From contig DCAF01000026.1 in the NCBI GenBank assembly GCA_002311915.1, forward strand, positions 37,268 through 95,924: DNA of 58,657 nucleotides, read 5' to 3'. This stretch comes from Sulfurovum sp. UBA1140 (GTDB taxonomy: Bacteria; Campylobacterota; Campylobacteria; Campylobacterales; Sulfurovaceae). Below, one piece after another: positions 1-7,891 of the stretch. The notes under the pieces were generated by a model. It worked only from the letters and a program-made list of their open reading frames with translations. It did not search any database and was not told the origin of the DNA. How positions within the stretch are numbered: position 1 is the first letter of the stretch; each line of letters opens with the position of its first letter. A program made the translations under genes and the position numbers.

Positions 1-132
1 ATAGGACGAACAGGACGAGCAGGAGCATCGGGTGTGGCTGTGAGTTTTATTGGGCATGAGGAACAAGCACATTTTAAACTTATTGAGAAACGAAGTCAAA
101 TTAAGCTTGAACGAGAGCAGATAAAGGGTTAG
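1..132 (+). CDS. DEAD-box RNA helicase, C-terminal end (partial, frameshifted tail)
   Basis: The first codons read IGRTGRAG, which is motif VI (HRIGRTGRAG) of DEAD-box RNA helicases. They are followed by a GVAVSFI segment and a HFKLIEKR/LEREQI stretch typical of RhlE-like proteins. The gene starts before the window, so only 43 residues are visible. The reading frame stops at a TAG at 130-132. The -1 frame continues from about position 126 as GLAPIKGKKKSKKDKLRALK up to a stop at 201-203, a basic tail of the kind these helicases normally carry. This suggests a one-base deletion, a sequencing error or frameshifting at 123-129. It faces the M48 protease gene convergently. Confidence 0.85.
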   Translation: MGRTGRAGASGVAVSFIGHEEQAHFKLIEKRSQIKLEREQIKG

Positions 133-203
133 CACCGATTAAGGGAAAAAAGAAGAGTAAAAAGGACAAGCTTAGAGCGCTTAAGGCAAAAGAAAACTCG
201 TAG

Positions 204-225
204 GTCGGGATCTCCTCTTCCCGAC
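204..225. terminator. Stem-loop between convergent helicase and M48 protease genes
   Basis: A perfect 7-bp stem, GTCGGGA (204-210) with TCCCGAC (219-225), encloses an 8-nt loop. It begins right after the -1 frame stop of the helicase and lies just before the end of the M48 gene, so it could terminate transcription from both sides. The U-tract is weak. Confidence 0.5.
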
Positions 226-234
226 ATTTGTATA

Positions 235-1014
235 TTAACGTTTAGACTGATTATAAAGTGGCATTATCTTAGGAATGAGCTTTCTAATGGTTGCTATGCG
301 ATTGGCAGGTGCAGGGTGTGTCGAGAGATACTCTGGTGGAGTCTTGCCATCTTTGGAAAATTTCTCCCAAAAGCTAAGTGCAGAGTTTGGATTGTATCCT
401 GCTTTTGCTGCGAGTACCAACCCGATATGGTCTGCTTCGTACTCTTGTGTTCGTGAGTGAGGCAATGCTAATCCTAGTTGAGTACCAATACCAAATGACT
501 GCATGACCATTGCTGTATTTTGTGGATTTCCTTGACCGACCATAACGGCTTGAATTATTTGCCCCCCTGCTTGGGTGAGTTGACCACGACTCATACGCTC
601 TGCTCCATGTCGTGCCAAGGCGTGACCAATCTCATGACCCATAACGGCTGCTAACTCATCATCGTTGGCAATATATTTAAAGAGTCCTGTATAAACAAAT
701 ACTTTTCCCCCTGGTAGACAGAAGGCATTTGCCTCTTTATCGTTGTCTATCACATAAAATTCCCATTTAAAATTGGATTGCCCAGTAACATTGGCAATAC
801 GTTGACCAATACGTTTAACCATGGCATTTTTTTGAGCATCACGACTGACTCGCTCTTTTGCCAATACCTGTTTGGCACTCTGTAACCCCAATGCCATCTC
901 TTGCTGAGAGTTAATCATAATCAATTGACTACGTCCCGTAATTGGGGCTTTAGTACATCCTATGAATAAAAGTGCTAAAATAGCACCCAGTGTTATCTTT
1001 CGTATGATTTTCAT
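235..1014 (-). CDS. M48 family metalloprotease, outer-membrane-type lipoprotein (LoiP/BepA-like)
   Basis: This is a zinc metalloprotease of the envelope, probably acting in quality control of outer-membrane proteins. From the start chosen here, a lipoprotein signal with the lipobox LFIGC (Cys20) is followed by an M48 domain. That domain has the zinc-binding HEIGHALARH motif near residues 127-136 and the EADHIGL motif that carries the third ligand. A start 18 nt further upstream (1032) is open. I prefer the ATG at 1014 because AAAGGA lies 5 nt before it, while the upstream ATG has no ribosome binding site. The upstream DNA holds a TATAAT-like box around 1041-1047. Family assignment is firm; the substrate is unknown. 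Confidence 0.9.
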   Translation of the reverse strand: MKIIRKITLGAILALLFIGCTKAPITGRSQLIMINSQQEMALGLQSAKQVLAKERVSRDAQKNAMVKRIGQRIANVTGQSNFKWEFYVIDNDKEANAFCLPGGKVFVYTGLFKYIANDDELAAVMGHEIGHALARHGAERMSRGQLTQAGGQIIQAVMVGQGNPQNTAMVMQSFGIGTQLGLALPHSRTQEYEADHIGLVLAAKAGYNPNSALSFWEKFSKDGKTPPEYLSTHPAPANRIATIRKLIPKIMPLYNQSKR

Positions 1015-1082
1015 TTGAATCCTTTGTTTCATGAGTAAAATATTATACCGAAGATAGTTAAAAAAATAGAAGAGAGTTAAAT

Positions 1083-1580
1083 ATGTTTAATATTGTATTA
1101 GTAGAACCACAAATCCCACCTAACACAGGCACCATCGGGCGACTCTGTGTAAATCTTGGAGCCACCCTTCATCTAATAAAACCACTGGGATTTGATATTG
1201 ATGATAAAGCTGTTAAAAGAGCAGGATTGGACTATTGGAAAGATTTAGATTTGGTAGTATGGGAGAGTTTTGATGTCTTTTTAGAGGCACACCCTATTGA
1301 CCATAACACCCACCTTGCCACTACCAAAACCGATAGGCTCTATTTTAATGCCACCTTTAATAAGGGTGACTATATCCTTTTTGGTTCCGAGACCAAAGGG
1401 ATTAAAGAGCAGGTATTATTAGAAAACAGAGAGCGTTGTATTACCATCCCCATGGGTGGAACGGGCAGAAGCCTTAACCTTGGGGTTAGTGCAGGTATTG
1501 TAACTTATGAGGCGTTGCGACAAAATTATGAGGGGTTTAACAAGATAACGATTAAAAATAAATTAGAGGAGCAGTCATGA
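1083..1580 (+). CDS. trmL: tRNA (cytidine(34)-2'-O)-methyltransferase TrmL
   Basis: This is a SPOUT-class methyltransferase that 2'-O-methylates the wobble base of tRNA-Leu isoacceptors using S-adenosylmethionine. At 165 aa it has the normal single-domain length of TrmL/YibK. The N-terminus LVEPQIPPNTGTIGRLC and the C-terminal knot sequence IPMGGTGRSLNLGVSAGI, which forms the SAM pocket, are both clear. Its stop codon overlaps the start of the next small ORF (ATGA), so the two are translationally coupled. Confidence 0.95.
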   Translation: MFNIVLVEPQIPPNTGTIGRLCVNLGATLHLIKPLGFDIDDKAVKRAGLDYWKDLDLVVWESFDVFLEAHPIDHNTHLATTKTDRLYFNATFNKGDYILFGSETKGIKEQVLLENRERCITIPMGGTGRSLNLGVSAGIVTYEALRQNYEGFNKITIKNKLEEQS

Positions 1581-1738
1581 GTTTTGGAGATATATTTTAT
1601 GTTTTTGCCATTGTACTGTTTTCGTTTATGACCTTTACCATTATACGTGGAAATTTTTTACGCAAGTTTGATAACGAAGGGAATCGTTTAGATTTGAAAG
1701 ATAAAGAGAAGGAAGAGGAGAAGGATAAAAAGGACTAG
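1577..1738 (+). CDS. Small single-pass membrane protein, 53 aa
   Basis: This short ORF overlaps the trmL stop in an ATGA arrangement and is preceded by a GAGGAG ribosome binding site. The N-terminal half is one hydrophobic segment (IFYVFAIVLFSFMTFTII). The C-terminal half is highly charged, with Asp/Lys/Glu runs ending KEEEKDKKD. It has no recognisable family. The overlap, ribosome binding site and membrane-plus-charged-tail architecture support a real gene; the function is unknown. Confidence 0.65.
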   Translation: MSFGDIFYVFAIVLFSFMTFTIIRGNFLRKFDNEGNRLDLKDKEKEEEKDKKD

Positions 1739-1747
1739 AACTCCTTT

Positions 1748-2317
1748 TTAAGTAAAAAACTTTTTAAATGCTTCAAGAAAAATAGAGATAATTCCTTTGG
1801 GCTTAATAAGTTCTGCAATAAAATCATGATAGGTGATTTGATGCTCTTCTAAAAAGCCCTCTAGGTAGGCGATGGATTGTTCCATACCGTGTTTTTTCTC
1901 AATTGCCAACATGGTGGCGTAAAGCTCTTCGGCTGCTTCGATAACATGATCAGGAGCTGCCCGTCTGAATGCTGTTAATGCCACAATATCACCCTGAGGG
2001 TTAAATTTAGGCTCTAAGTCGGCAATAACCCAGTAGTATTTTCCATTTTTTGCCAAGTTCTTAATCACACCTGATATGGGTCTGCCCGATAAGAGGGTTT
2101 TCCAAACCAAGTAAAAAACAGCTTGTGGCATATCTGGGTGTCGTAAAATATTGTGTGGAGCACCTATAATTTCTTCTTCGCTGTACCCTGACACATCCGA
2201 GAAATTTTTATTGATAAAAACAATATTCCCCCTGAGATCAGTTTTACTAACAATAAATTTCTTTTTGCTAAACTTTATCTCTTCATCAAGAACAATTGGT
2301 CTATATATTGTCATCAT
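1748..2317 (-). CDS. PAS domain energy-taxis sensor, CetB/Aer-like
   Basis: The 189-aa protein has a PAS domain over roughly residues 18-125, with the GNIVFINKNFSDVSGYSEEE and GAPHNILRHPDMP signatures of the Aer/CetB group. That group binds FAD and reports redox state to a partner chemoreceptor. There is no membrane segment or HAMP/MCP domain, which matches the split CetA/CetB system of Campylobacter, where the PAS half is separate. No cetA-like receptor is adjacent. The first of two tandem ATGs is chosen because GAGGAT lies about 6 nt upstream. The specific taxis role is inferred. Confidence 0.75.
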   Translation of the reverse strand: MMTIYRPIVLDEEIKFSKKKFIVSKTDLRGNIVFINKNFSDVSGYSEEEIIGAPHNILRHPDMPQAVFYLVWKTLLSGRPISGVIKNLAKNGKYYWVIADLEPKFNPQGDIVALTAFRRAAPDHVIEAAEELYATMLAIEKKHGMEQSIAYLEGFLEEHQITYHDFIAELIKPKGIISIFLEAFKKFFT

Positions 2318-2414
2318 GTGTAATCCTCGCTTTCTTGTATTAAATTTTAACTAAAAATATTAAATAATATATGAAAAATAATTAAAAAGAGTTCTTTTTC
2401 TCTATTTTTATGAT

Positions 2415-2438
2415 AAAAAACGGCTATTTCCGTTTTTT
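2415..2438 (-). terminator. argG terminator overlapping its stop codon
   Basis: AAAAAACGG (2415-2423) and CCGTTTTTT (2430-2438) form a 9-bp stem around a 6-nt loop that contains the argG stop codon. On the minus strand the stem runs into a U-rich end. The A/T arms make it symmetrical, so it may work in both directions. Confidence 0.65.
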
Positions 2439-3641
2439 ACCAGCAATCATTAATCGAAGTGCATTTAATTTAATAAACCCTTCGGCATCAGATTGGTCAT
2501 AAACTTCATCTTCTTCAAAAGTAGAATGCTCTTCAGAGAAGAGAGATTTAACCGATTCACGACCCACAACCATAACGTTACCTTTGTAAAGCTTTAGTCT
2601 AACAGTTCCCTCAACATGCTCTTGGGTTTTATCAATGGCTACTTGAAGCATTTCACGTTCAGGTGACCACCAGTAACCGTTATAAATAAGTTTGGCATAT
2701 CGTGGCATAAGCTCATCTTTAAGATGGCTAGCTTCACGGTCTAGGGTAATGGATTCTATGGCTCTGTGGGCTTTGAGCATAATGGTTCCACCTGGGGTTT
2801 CGTAACATCCTCGGGCTTTCATTCCTACATATCGGTTTTCGACAATATCAATTCGACCAATACCATGTTTGTTTCCATACTGGTTAAGTGTTTCAAGAAT
2901 GGTGGCAGGAGACATCTCTTCACCGTTAATTCCTATCGGGTCACCATTTTTATACTCAATGCTAATATACTCTGCCTTATCAGGAGCATTCTCTGGGCTT
3001 ACTGTCCATAACCACATATCCTCTTCTGGCTCTTTGCTTGGGTCTTCAAGAATCAGACCTTCGTAAGAGATGTGAAGCAAGTTGGCATCCATAGAGTAGG
3101 GAGAGGCTTCTCCTTTTTTCTTTTCAATTTTAATATCATGCTCTTTCGCATAGGTTAATAGCTTTTCACGAGAGTTTAAGTCCCACTCTCTCCAAGGAGC
3201 AATCACTGCGATGTCTCCATTGAGTGCAAGGTAACCCAACTCAAATCGTACTTGGTCATTTCCTTTTCCTGTTGCTCCATGACTTACTGCATCGGCACCT
3301 GTTTGAGCCGCGATTTCAATCTGTTTTTTAGAGATAAGAGGACGTGCAATCGAAGTACCTAAAAGATACTCACCCTCATAAATGGTGTTGGCTCTAAACA
3401 TTGGGAATACAAAATCTTTAACAAACTCCTCTTTTAGGTCTAAGATAAAAATATTTTCGGGTTTAATCCCCATATCTAACGCTTTCTTACGTGCAGGTTC
3501 AACCTCTTCACCTTGACCTAAGTCTGCAGTAAAGGTTATTACCTCACAGTTGTATTCATCTTGAAGCCATTTTAGAATAATACTGGTGTCTAACCCACCA
3601 GAGTATGCCAATACTGCTTTTTTTATTTCTCGTTTTGCCAT
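2424..3641 (-). CDS. argG: Argininosuccinate synthase
   Basis: This enzyme condenses citrulline and aspartate, using ATP, in the penultimate step of arginine synthesis in the cytoplasm. The N-terminal PP-loop LAYSGGLDTSIILKWL, the GATGKGNDQVRFE motif and the downstream conserved EYISIEYKNGDP region identify it. At 405 aa it is full length. It stands alone, with a leader of almost 200 nt upstream and a stem-loop overlapping its stop codon. The next arginine gene in the window is argC at 6884, which is not in the same operon. Confidence 0.97.
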   Translation of the reverse strand: MAKREIKKAVLAYSGGLDTSIILKWLQDEYNCEVITFTADLGQGEEVEPARKKALDMGIKPENIFILDLKEEFVKDFVFPMFRANTIYEGEYLLGTSIARPLISKKQIEIAAQTGADAVSHGATGKGNDQVRFELGYLALNGDIAVIAPWREWDLNSREKLLTYAKEHDIKIEKKKGEASPYSMDANLLHISYEGLILEDPSKEPEEDMWLWTVSPENAPDKAEYISIEYKNGDPIGINGEEMSPATILETLNQYGNKHGIGRIDIVENRYVGMKARGCYETPGGTIMLKAHRAIESITLDREASHLKDELMPRYAKLIYNGYWWSPEREMLQVAIDKTQEHVEGTVRLKLYKGNVMVVGRESVKSLFSEEHSTFEEDEVYDQSDAEGFIKLNALRLMIAGKKRK

Positions 3642-3837
3642 CTTATGCCTTAATAAAATTTTGTGAATTTTATCATATCTTTGTTAATAGTTAAATTTGT
3701 TATGGGATTAACACGGTTTCAGTATTAAGTTTTAAAGAATCAAAATGCATTTTATTATTTTATAGAATAATACTTAAATATATTTTGGTATTTTAATAAA
3801 ACAATGCTATAATTAATAAATTAACTTAGGTATTATA

Positions 3838-4137
3838 ATGAGTATTAACTATTTCCTCCGAAAGTAAAATCTTCTAATTTCAAAAATATCAACAGAGTTT
3901 ATCCGAACAGATTATATTGAGTATCTAAAAGAAGATGAAAAATTGGTAGGTATAATTGGACCTCGTGGTGTGGCTAAGACGACACTTCTTCTTCAGTTTT
4001 TAAAACAATCTTCAAAAAAATATCTCTATTTCTCTGCAGATGATGTGGTGTTTCAAGATTTACGGCTTTATGACAACTCAAAAAAAAATCTAATTCCCTT
4101 CAAAATTTCTATAAAACAAAAACTATATAAATATTGA
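3838..4137 (+). pseudogene. Decayed AAA-family ATPase (AAA_14/DUF4143 type), N-terminal fragment
   Basis: An ATG at 3838 opens an ORF that hits a TAA after 9 codons. The same frame then continues as STEFIRTDYIEYLKEDEKLV and the Walker A sequence IIGPRGVAKTTLLLQFL, followed by KKYLYFSADDVVFQDLRLYD. This matches the start of the archaeal/bacterial AAA_14 ATPases that often carry a C-terminal DUF4143 nuclease-like domain. Homology disappears after about residue 80, and the remaining several hundred residues of the family are missing. A GCTATAAT box lies just upstream. It is a broken gene, probably a relic of accessory DNA. The rest of the gap (3642-3837 and 4138-4282) shows only AT-rich intergenic sequence. 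Confidence 0.7.
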
Positions 4138-4253
4138 CAAATTTAAATTTTAAAGCTATGATTTCTTTTAAAAAAGTGAATCCCTAGAAATTCTATAGTT
4201 TTTTAGGTGTAGTCATTTATTAGTTTTGCAGGAAGTCTAGATTTTTCTTGTCG

Positions 4254-4259
4254 TATAAT
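4254..4259 (+). promoter_or_regulatory. -10 box for the 4283/DUF2130 pair
   Basis: TATAAT lies 23 nt before the start codon at 4283, preceded by T-rich sequence as in Campylobacterota sigma70 promoters, and followed by an AAAGGAG ribosome binding site. No good -35 element is visible. Confidence 0.5.
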
Positions 4260-4282
4260 ACCCCAAAATAAAGGAGATATAG

Positions 4283-4648
4283 ATGGAAAACAATATTGCA
4301 TTGATAGTGTTTAGTATTATTGGATTGATAATTTTTGCCAATATGGTAAAGATATTTTTAGATTCGTTCTCGAATAAAAAAAGATACAAAGAGATATATA
4401 GAGTTCGTGGAGAGATTACGGAGAAGGTTAGACCCTACCTTGGTTCGTTAGAGAAAAAGTTTAAAAATGATAAAAATGCAGAGAAATTTGGCGTATATGT
4501 TTATGAGCAGTTTAAAGATAAACTACAGAGTAAAAATGAAAAATTGATTGAAAAAGAGATTTGTAAATGTTGTAGTGCGTATGAAGGTGCTGATTGTAAA
4601 GAGGATTTTTGTTTGAAAGCGTCTGGGATTGCTTGTGATAAGAGGTAA
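4283..4648 (+). CDS. Unrecognised membrane-anchored protein with Cys-rich tail
   Basis: The 121-aa protein has one N-terminal membrane segment (IALIVFSIIGLIIFANMV), a charged helical middle part, and a C-terminal cluster of five cysteines (CKCC, DC, C, C spaced over about 28 residues). That cluster could bind a metal or form disulfides. It has a strong AAAGGAG ribosome binding site and its own -10 box, and it ends 9 nt before the DUF2130 gene, so the two are very likely co-transcribed. I do not recognise the family. Confidence 0.75.
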   Translation: MENNIALIVFSIIGLIIFANMVKIFLDSFSNKKRYKEIYRVRGEITEKVRPYLGSLEKKFKNDKNAEKFGVYVYEQFKDKLQSKNEKLIEKEICKCCSAYEGADCKEDFCLKASGIACDKR

Positions 4649-4657
4649 TGTTTAATT

Positions 4658-5869
4658 ATGCAGAATAAAACAACCATAAAATGCTCTAATTGCCAAGCTC
4701 AGATTAATATTAATGAGATTTTGTATCATCAGCTTGAAGAGGAGTTACAGCAGAAAAATCTTGTAGAGCGTCAAGAGCTTGAAGCAGAGCATCAAAAACG
4801 AGAAGAGGCATTTAAAAAAGCGGGTAGAGAGCAACTTAAACTAGAGAAGCAGAAGCTTTATAATAAATTAAAAGAAGAGATACAAGAGGAGCAGAGCAAC
4901 TCGATGACTCTGCTTAAAAAAGAGTTAAGAGAGAAGTCTGAACAGGTTAAAGAGTTACATGTTAGTCAAATAGAGATAGAGAGACTAAAACGAGAAAAAG
5001 ATGAGGTGGAGTTTAAAGTTAAAGCCGAGGCCGAAATAACGATAACAGCTATTCTAAAAGAGGAAAAAGAGAAAATATCCAGAGCCTTTGAAGAGAAAAA
5101 TGAGTTAAAGTTAAGAGAAAAAGATGAACAGCTTGAACAGATAAAACGCGACCTAGAGAGTGCCAATCGAAAAGCAGAACAGGGTTCAATGCAGGTTCAA
5201 GGAGAAGCGTTAGAGTTTGCTATTGAGTCTTGGCTTGAGTCTCAGTTTCCTTTTGATAGCATTGAAGCAGTTAAAAAAGGGGCTTTTGGGGCAGACTGTG
5301 TACAGATAGTTCATACCCGTGAGATACCCAACTGTGGTGTTATCTGTTACGAGAGTAAAAATACCAAAGCGTGGAGTGAGGGGTGGATAGGAAAGCTTAA
5401 GCAAGATATGCTTAAAGTTAATGCCGATATAGGGGTTCTAGTCACCTCTGTTTACCCCAAAGAGATGAAACGAATGGGGTTTATAGAGGGTATTTGGGTC
5501 TGTAGTTTAGAGGAGTTTAAAGGGAGTGTTTCTCTACTTCGTGCTTCGCTTATTCGTGCCGAACAGACTGCCCAAAAAGAGGAGAACCGAAGTGATAAGA
5601 TGAGTCTTCTCTATAGCTACATGACAGGCAATGAGTTTTCGATGCAGATGAAAGCGATTGTTGATGGGTTTATAAAGATGCAAGAGGAGCTGGACAAAGA
5701 GAAGCGTTCACTTATGGCAACATGGAAACGACGACAGAAGATTATTGATGGGGTATTGGCAAACACCACCGAGATGGTGGGTGCGTTGCAGGGGATTGCA
5801 GGAAGTTCTGTCATTACCTCGATTGAGGCGTTAGAGTTGCCTTATGATGAAGATGATGATTTAACATAA
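4658..5869 (+). CDS. DUF2130 domain protein, coiled coil plus PD-(D/E)XK-like domain
   Basis: The 403-aa protein begins with a CSNCQ zinc-knuckle-like pair, followed by a long Glu/Lys-rich coiled coil (about residues 20-175). The DUF2130 domain follows, with GEALEFAIESWLESQFP, GADCVQ and CYESKNTKAW. The E...D...ESK pattern resembles the core of PD-(D/E)XK nucleases and of RmuC-like proteins, so a DNA-related role is plausible. The family has no settled function. It lies directly downstream of a membrane-anchored Cys-rich protein, and its flanks carry decayed genes, which suggests an accessory region. Confidence 0.85.
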   Translation: MQNKTTIKCSNCQAQININEILYHQLEEELQQKNLVERQELEAEHQKREEAFKKAGREQLKLEKQKLYNKLKEEIQEEQSNSMTLLKKELREKSEQVKELHVSQIEIERLKREKDEVEFKVKAEAEITITAILKEEKEKISRAFEEKNELKLREKDEQLEQIKRDLESANRKAEQGSMQVQGEALEFAIESWLESQFPFDSIEAVKKGAFGADCVQIVHTREIPNCGVICYESKNTKAWSEGWIGKLKQDMLKVNADIGVLVTSVYPKEMKRMGFIEGIWVCSLEEFKGSVSLLRASLIRAEQTAQKEENRSDKMSLLYSYMTGNEFSMQMKAIVDGFIKMQEELDKEKRSLMATWKRRQKIIDGVLANTTEMVGALQGIAGSSVITSIEALELPYDEDDDLT

Positions 5870-6070
5870 GTTTTCAACTTCATACTCTAAACTTCCCTGT
5901 TTTTTGCTTTGAAACTCTTCGATTATCTCTAAATTGGCATTGAGTGCTTTCTCTTTGACCTCTGACCATATGGCTCTGGTTGAGATTTTTCGGCTGTGAT
6001 TTTCGATGGCTCGGCTAAGGGCTTCTCTGTCTTGTAGCATTATCTCATCTTGTGGACTGGTTCCATGCAA
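5861..6070 (-). CDS. Short orphan ORF of doubtful status
   Basis: The ORF encodes 69 aa from a TTG, or about 59 aa from an internal ATG (DEIMLQD). It is rich in Glu, Ser and Lys and predicted helical (REALSRAIENHSRK). It overlaps the end of the DUF2130 gene by 9 bases on the other strand, and its upstream side runs into the TnpB remnant in another frame. No clear ribosome binding site is present. It may be the tail of a gene cut by the insertion rather than a live gene. Confidence 0.3.
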   Translation of the reverse strand: MHGTSPQDEIMLQDREALSRAIENHSRKISTRAIWSEVKEKALNANLEIIEEFQSKKQGSLEYEVENLC

Positions 6071-6092
6071 CTCTAACGCATTTTTAAAAAAG

Positions 6093-6220
6093 TCTAATCA
6101 TCTTTCCATTACTCATTGTTGCAAAGAGTGCCACCCCTACATCTATTCCTATACTTTTTTGATTATGCTTTGGTTTTTTAAATACTTTTCCATCATCAGT
6201 TTAGCTAACACTTTAACCTC
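6093..6220 (-). pseudogene. TnpB (OrfB) remnant of an IS200/IS605-family element
   Basis: On the minus strand one frame reads GKVFKKPKHNQKSIGIDVGV followed by ALFATMSNGKMI. This is the region around the first RuvC catalytic aspartate (the D of GIDVGV) of TnpB/OrfB proteins. Just upstream, another frame reads GFEVKVLAKL, which joins to it if one base is restored, so at least one frameshift is present. The rest of the protein, including the zinc finger and the other RuvC motifs, is gone. The decay may extend to about 6290. No TnpA and no clear element ends are visible. Confidence 0.7.
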
Positions 6221-6362
6221 AAACCCCTATTTGACAAATTATCTGAACGGTAATTTTTTAGAAACTCTTGAAGTTTCTAGGTGAGGTGAAACTTGGGATA
6301 TGGAAATATCATAAATGGAGCTAAAAATTCTGTTTTCTATGGTTTTCTATTGAAAAAGGTAC

Positions 6363-6368
6363 TATAAT
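6363..6368 (+). promoter_or_regulatory. -10 box of the greA-argC operon
   Basis: TATAAT lies 34 nt before the greA start codon, which is preceded by an AAAGGGA ribosome binding site. No convincing -35 element is seen. Confidence 0.5.
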
Positions 6369-6401
6369 ACGAACAGTTAAAACCATTAAAGGGAATATAT
6401 T

Positions 6402-6887
6402 ATGCAAAAAGAACCAATGTTACAGGCAACTTATAGTCGATTGTCAAAAGAGTTGGAGCAGTTAAAAAGCGTTGAGAGAGGAGCCATTGCTAAGGTAATT
6501 GATACCGCAAGAGAGTTGGGAGACTTAAAAGAGAATGCTGAGTATCATGCTGCTAAAGATAAGCAGGGGTTAATGGAGGCTCGGATTGCTGATTTAACCG
6601 ATTTGGTAGGCAGAGCGCAGGTGATAGACCCTGCTAAACTGCCCCATGAGCGTGTCAGTTTTGGTTCCGTTGTTGAGTTGGTTGACCAAGAGGATGATTC
6701 AGAGATAACCTATACCCTTGTAGGCTCACAAGAGTCTAACCCCGAGGATGGATTGATTTCAGTGGGGTCTCCTATGGCAAGAGTATTGCTAGGAAAAGAG
6801 GAGGGTGATGAGGTGAGTATTGTGCTTCCTACTGGAAAGAAAACTTTTGATATTGAGTCTATTGAAGCAATGAAAGCGTTATCATGA
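6402..6887 (+). CDS. greA: Transcription elongation factor GreA
   Basis: GreA rescues backtracked RNA polymerase by stimulating cleavage of the 3' end of the transcript. The 161-aa length is typical. The N-terminal coiled coil carries the tip sequence ELGDLKENAEYHAAKD, with the acidic residues that coordinate magnesium. The C-terminal FKBP-like part includes LVGSQESNPEDGLISVGSP and ARVLLGKEEGD. The stop overlaps the argC start (ATGA at 6884-6887), so the two genes are coupled. Confidence 0.97.
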   Translation: MQKEPMLQATYSRLSKELEQLKSVERGAIAKVIDTARELGDLKENAEYHAAKDKQGLMEARIADLTDLVGRAQVIDPAKLPHERVSFGSVVELVDQEDDSEITYTLVGSQESNPEDGLISVGSPMARVLLGKEEGDEVSIVLPTGKKTFDIESIEAMKALS

Positions 6888-7891
6888 TTAATGTGGGTGT
6901 GGTAGGTGCTAGTGGTTATACTGGCTTAGAGTTGGTTAAAATGTTGGTGACTCATCCAGAGTTTCATCTGAAATATTTAGCAACCACCACAGGAGATACG
7001 GTTATCGAGGCACTACACCCATCACTTGTAGATGTTATTACCTTTCCTGTTGAAAAAGCCTCTGTTGAAGGGGTAGCGAAGCATTGTGAATTGGTCTTTT
7101 TGGCTCTGCCACATAAAGCGTCGATGGGATTTGCTAAAGGGTTAATAGAGCAAGGAATTAAGGTGGTTGACCTTTCGGCTGATTATCGCCTAGATTTAGA
7201 AACCTACGAAGAGCATTACTGTTCACATGAAGATAAAGAGCATTTAGATGAATCGGTCTATGCCCTTATTGAGTATTATCGTGAAGATTTAAAAAAAGCA
7301 AGATTGGTAGCAGGACCTGGGTGTTATCCTACGGCCACACTGTTGGGAATATTGCCTTTTATTCCTTATCTTGAACCCTCGTCACCACTCTTTGTTGATG
7401 CCAAATCAGGCGTAAGTGGAGCAGGGAAAAAGCTCTCGGAGTCAACCCATTTTGTAACGGTTAATGATAATATCTTTGCTTATAATCCCCTAAAGCATCG
7501 TCATGCACCAGAAATTGCTGAAAAGATAGAGAAAGTACATGGGGTTAAGATGAATGTTCATTTTGTTCCCCATCTTATTCCTGCAACACGAGGTGAGTTG
7601 GTTTCGGTCTATGCTACTCTTAAAGAGGATATTGACCCTTTAGAGGTACTACGGAATCACTATGCCAATGACCCTTTTATACGTATTCGTAACAGACCTG
7701 TAGATATAAAGAGTACAGCAGGAACACACTTTTGTGATATATTTGCCATGAAAAATGGCAATGGACTTTTTGTAAACTCTGCAATTGATAATCTGCTTCG
7801 GGGGGCAAGTTCACAAGCCTTGGTGGCTGCGAACTTGATGTGTGGGTTTAGTGAAGGGGTAGGAATTCCTACAATTGCCTATATGCCATAG
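6884..7891 (+). CDS. argC: N-acetyl-gamma-glutamyl-phosphate reductase
   Basis: This enzyme carries out the NADPH-dependent reduction of N-acetylglutamyl phosphate to the semialdehyde, the third step of arginine synthesis. The N-terminal Rossmann motif VGASGYTGLELVKML, the active-site cysteine in AGPGCYPTATLLG and the conserved HRHAPEI and PHLIPATRGE segments are all present. The length (335 aa) fits the family. It is translated from an ATGA overlap with greA and is convergent with a histidine kinase gene. A degenerate copy of the palindromic repeat family lies right after its stop. Confidence 0.97.
   Translation: MINVGVVGASGYTGLELVKMLVTHPEFHLKYLATTTGDTVIEALHPSLVDVITFPVEKASVEGVAKHCELVFLALPHKASMGFAKGLIEQGIKVVDLSADYRLDLETYEEHYCSHEDKEHLDESVYALIEYYREDLKKARLVAGPGCYPTATLLGILPFIPYLEPSSPLFVDAKSGVSGAGKKLSESTHFVTVNDNIFAYNPLKHRHAPEIAEKIEKVHGVKMNVHFVPHLIPATRGELVSVYATLKEDIDPLEVLRNHYANDPFIRIRNRPVDIKSTAGTHFCDIFAMKNGNGLFVNSAIDNLLRGASSQALVAANLMCGFSEGVGIPTIAYMP

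Noticed and set aside
275..460. Plus-strand ORF inside the M48 protease gene
   Set aside because: Antisense shadow; the minus-strand frame has full family motifs and a ribosome binding site.
6006..6284. 92-aa plus-strand ORF
   Set aside because: It lies antisense to the TnpB remnant, whose RuvC motif is recognisable; the plus frame has no homology or ribosome binding site.
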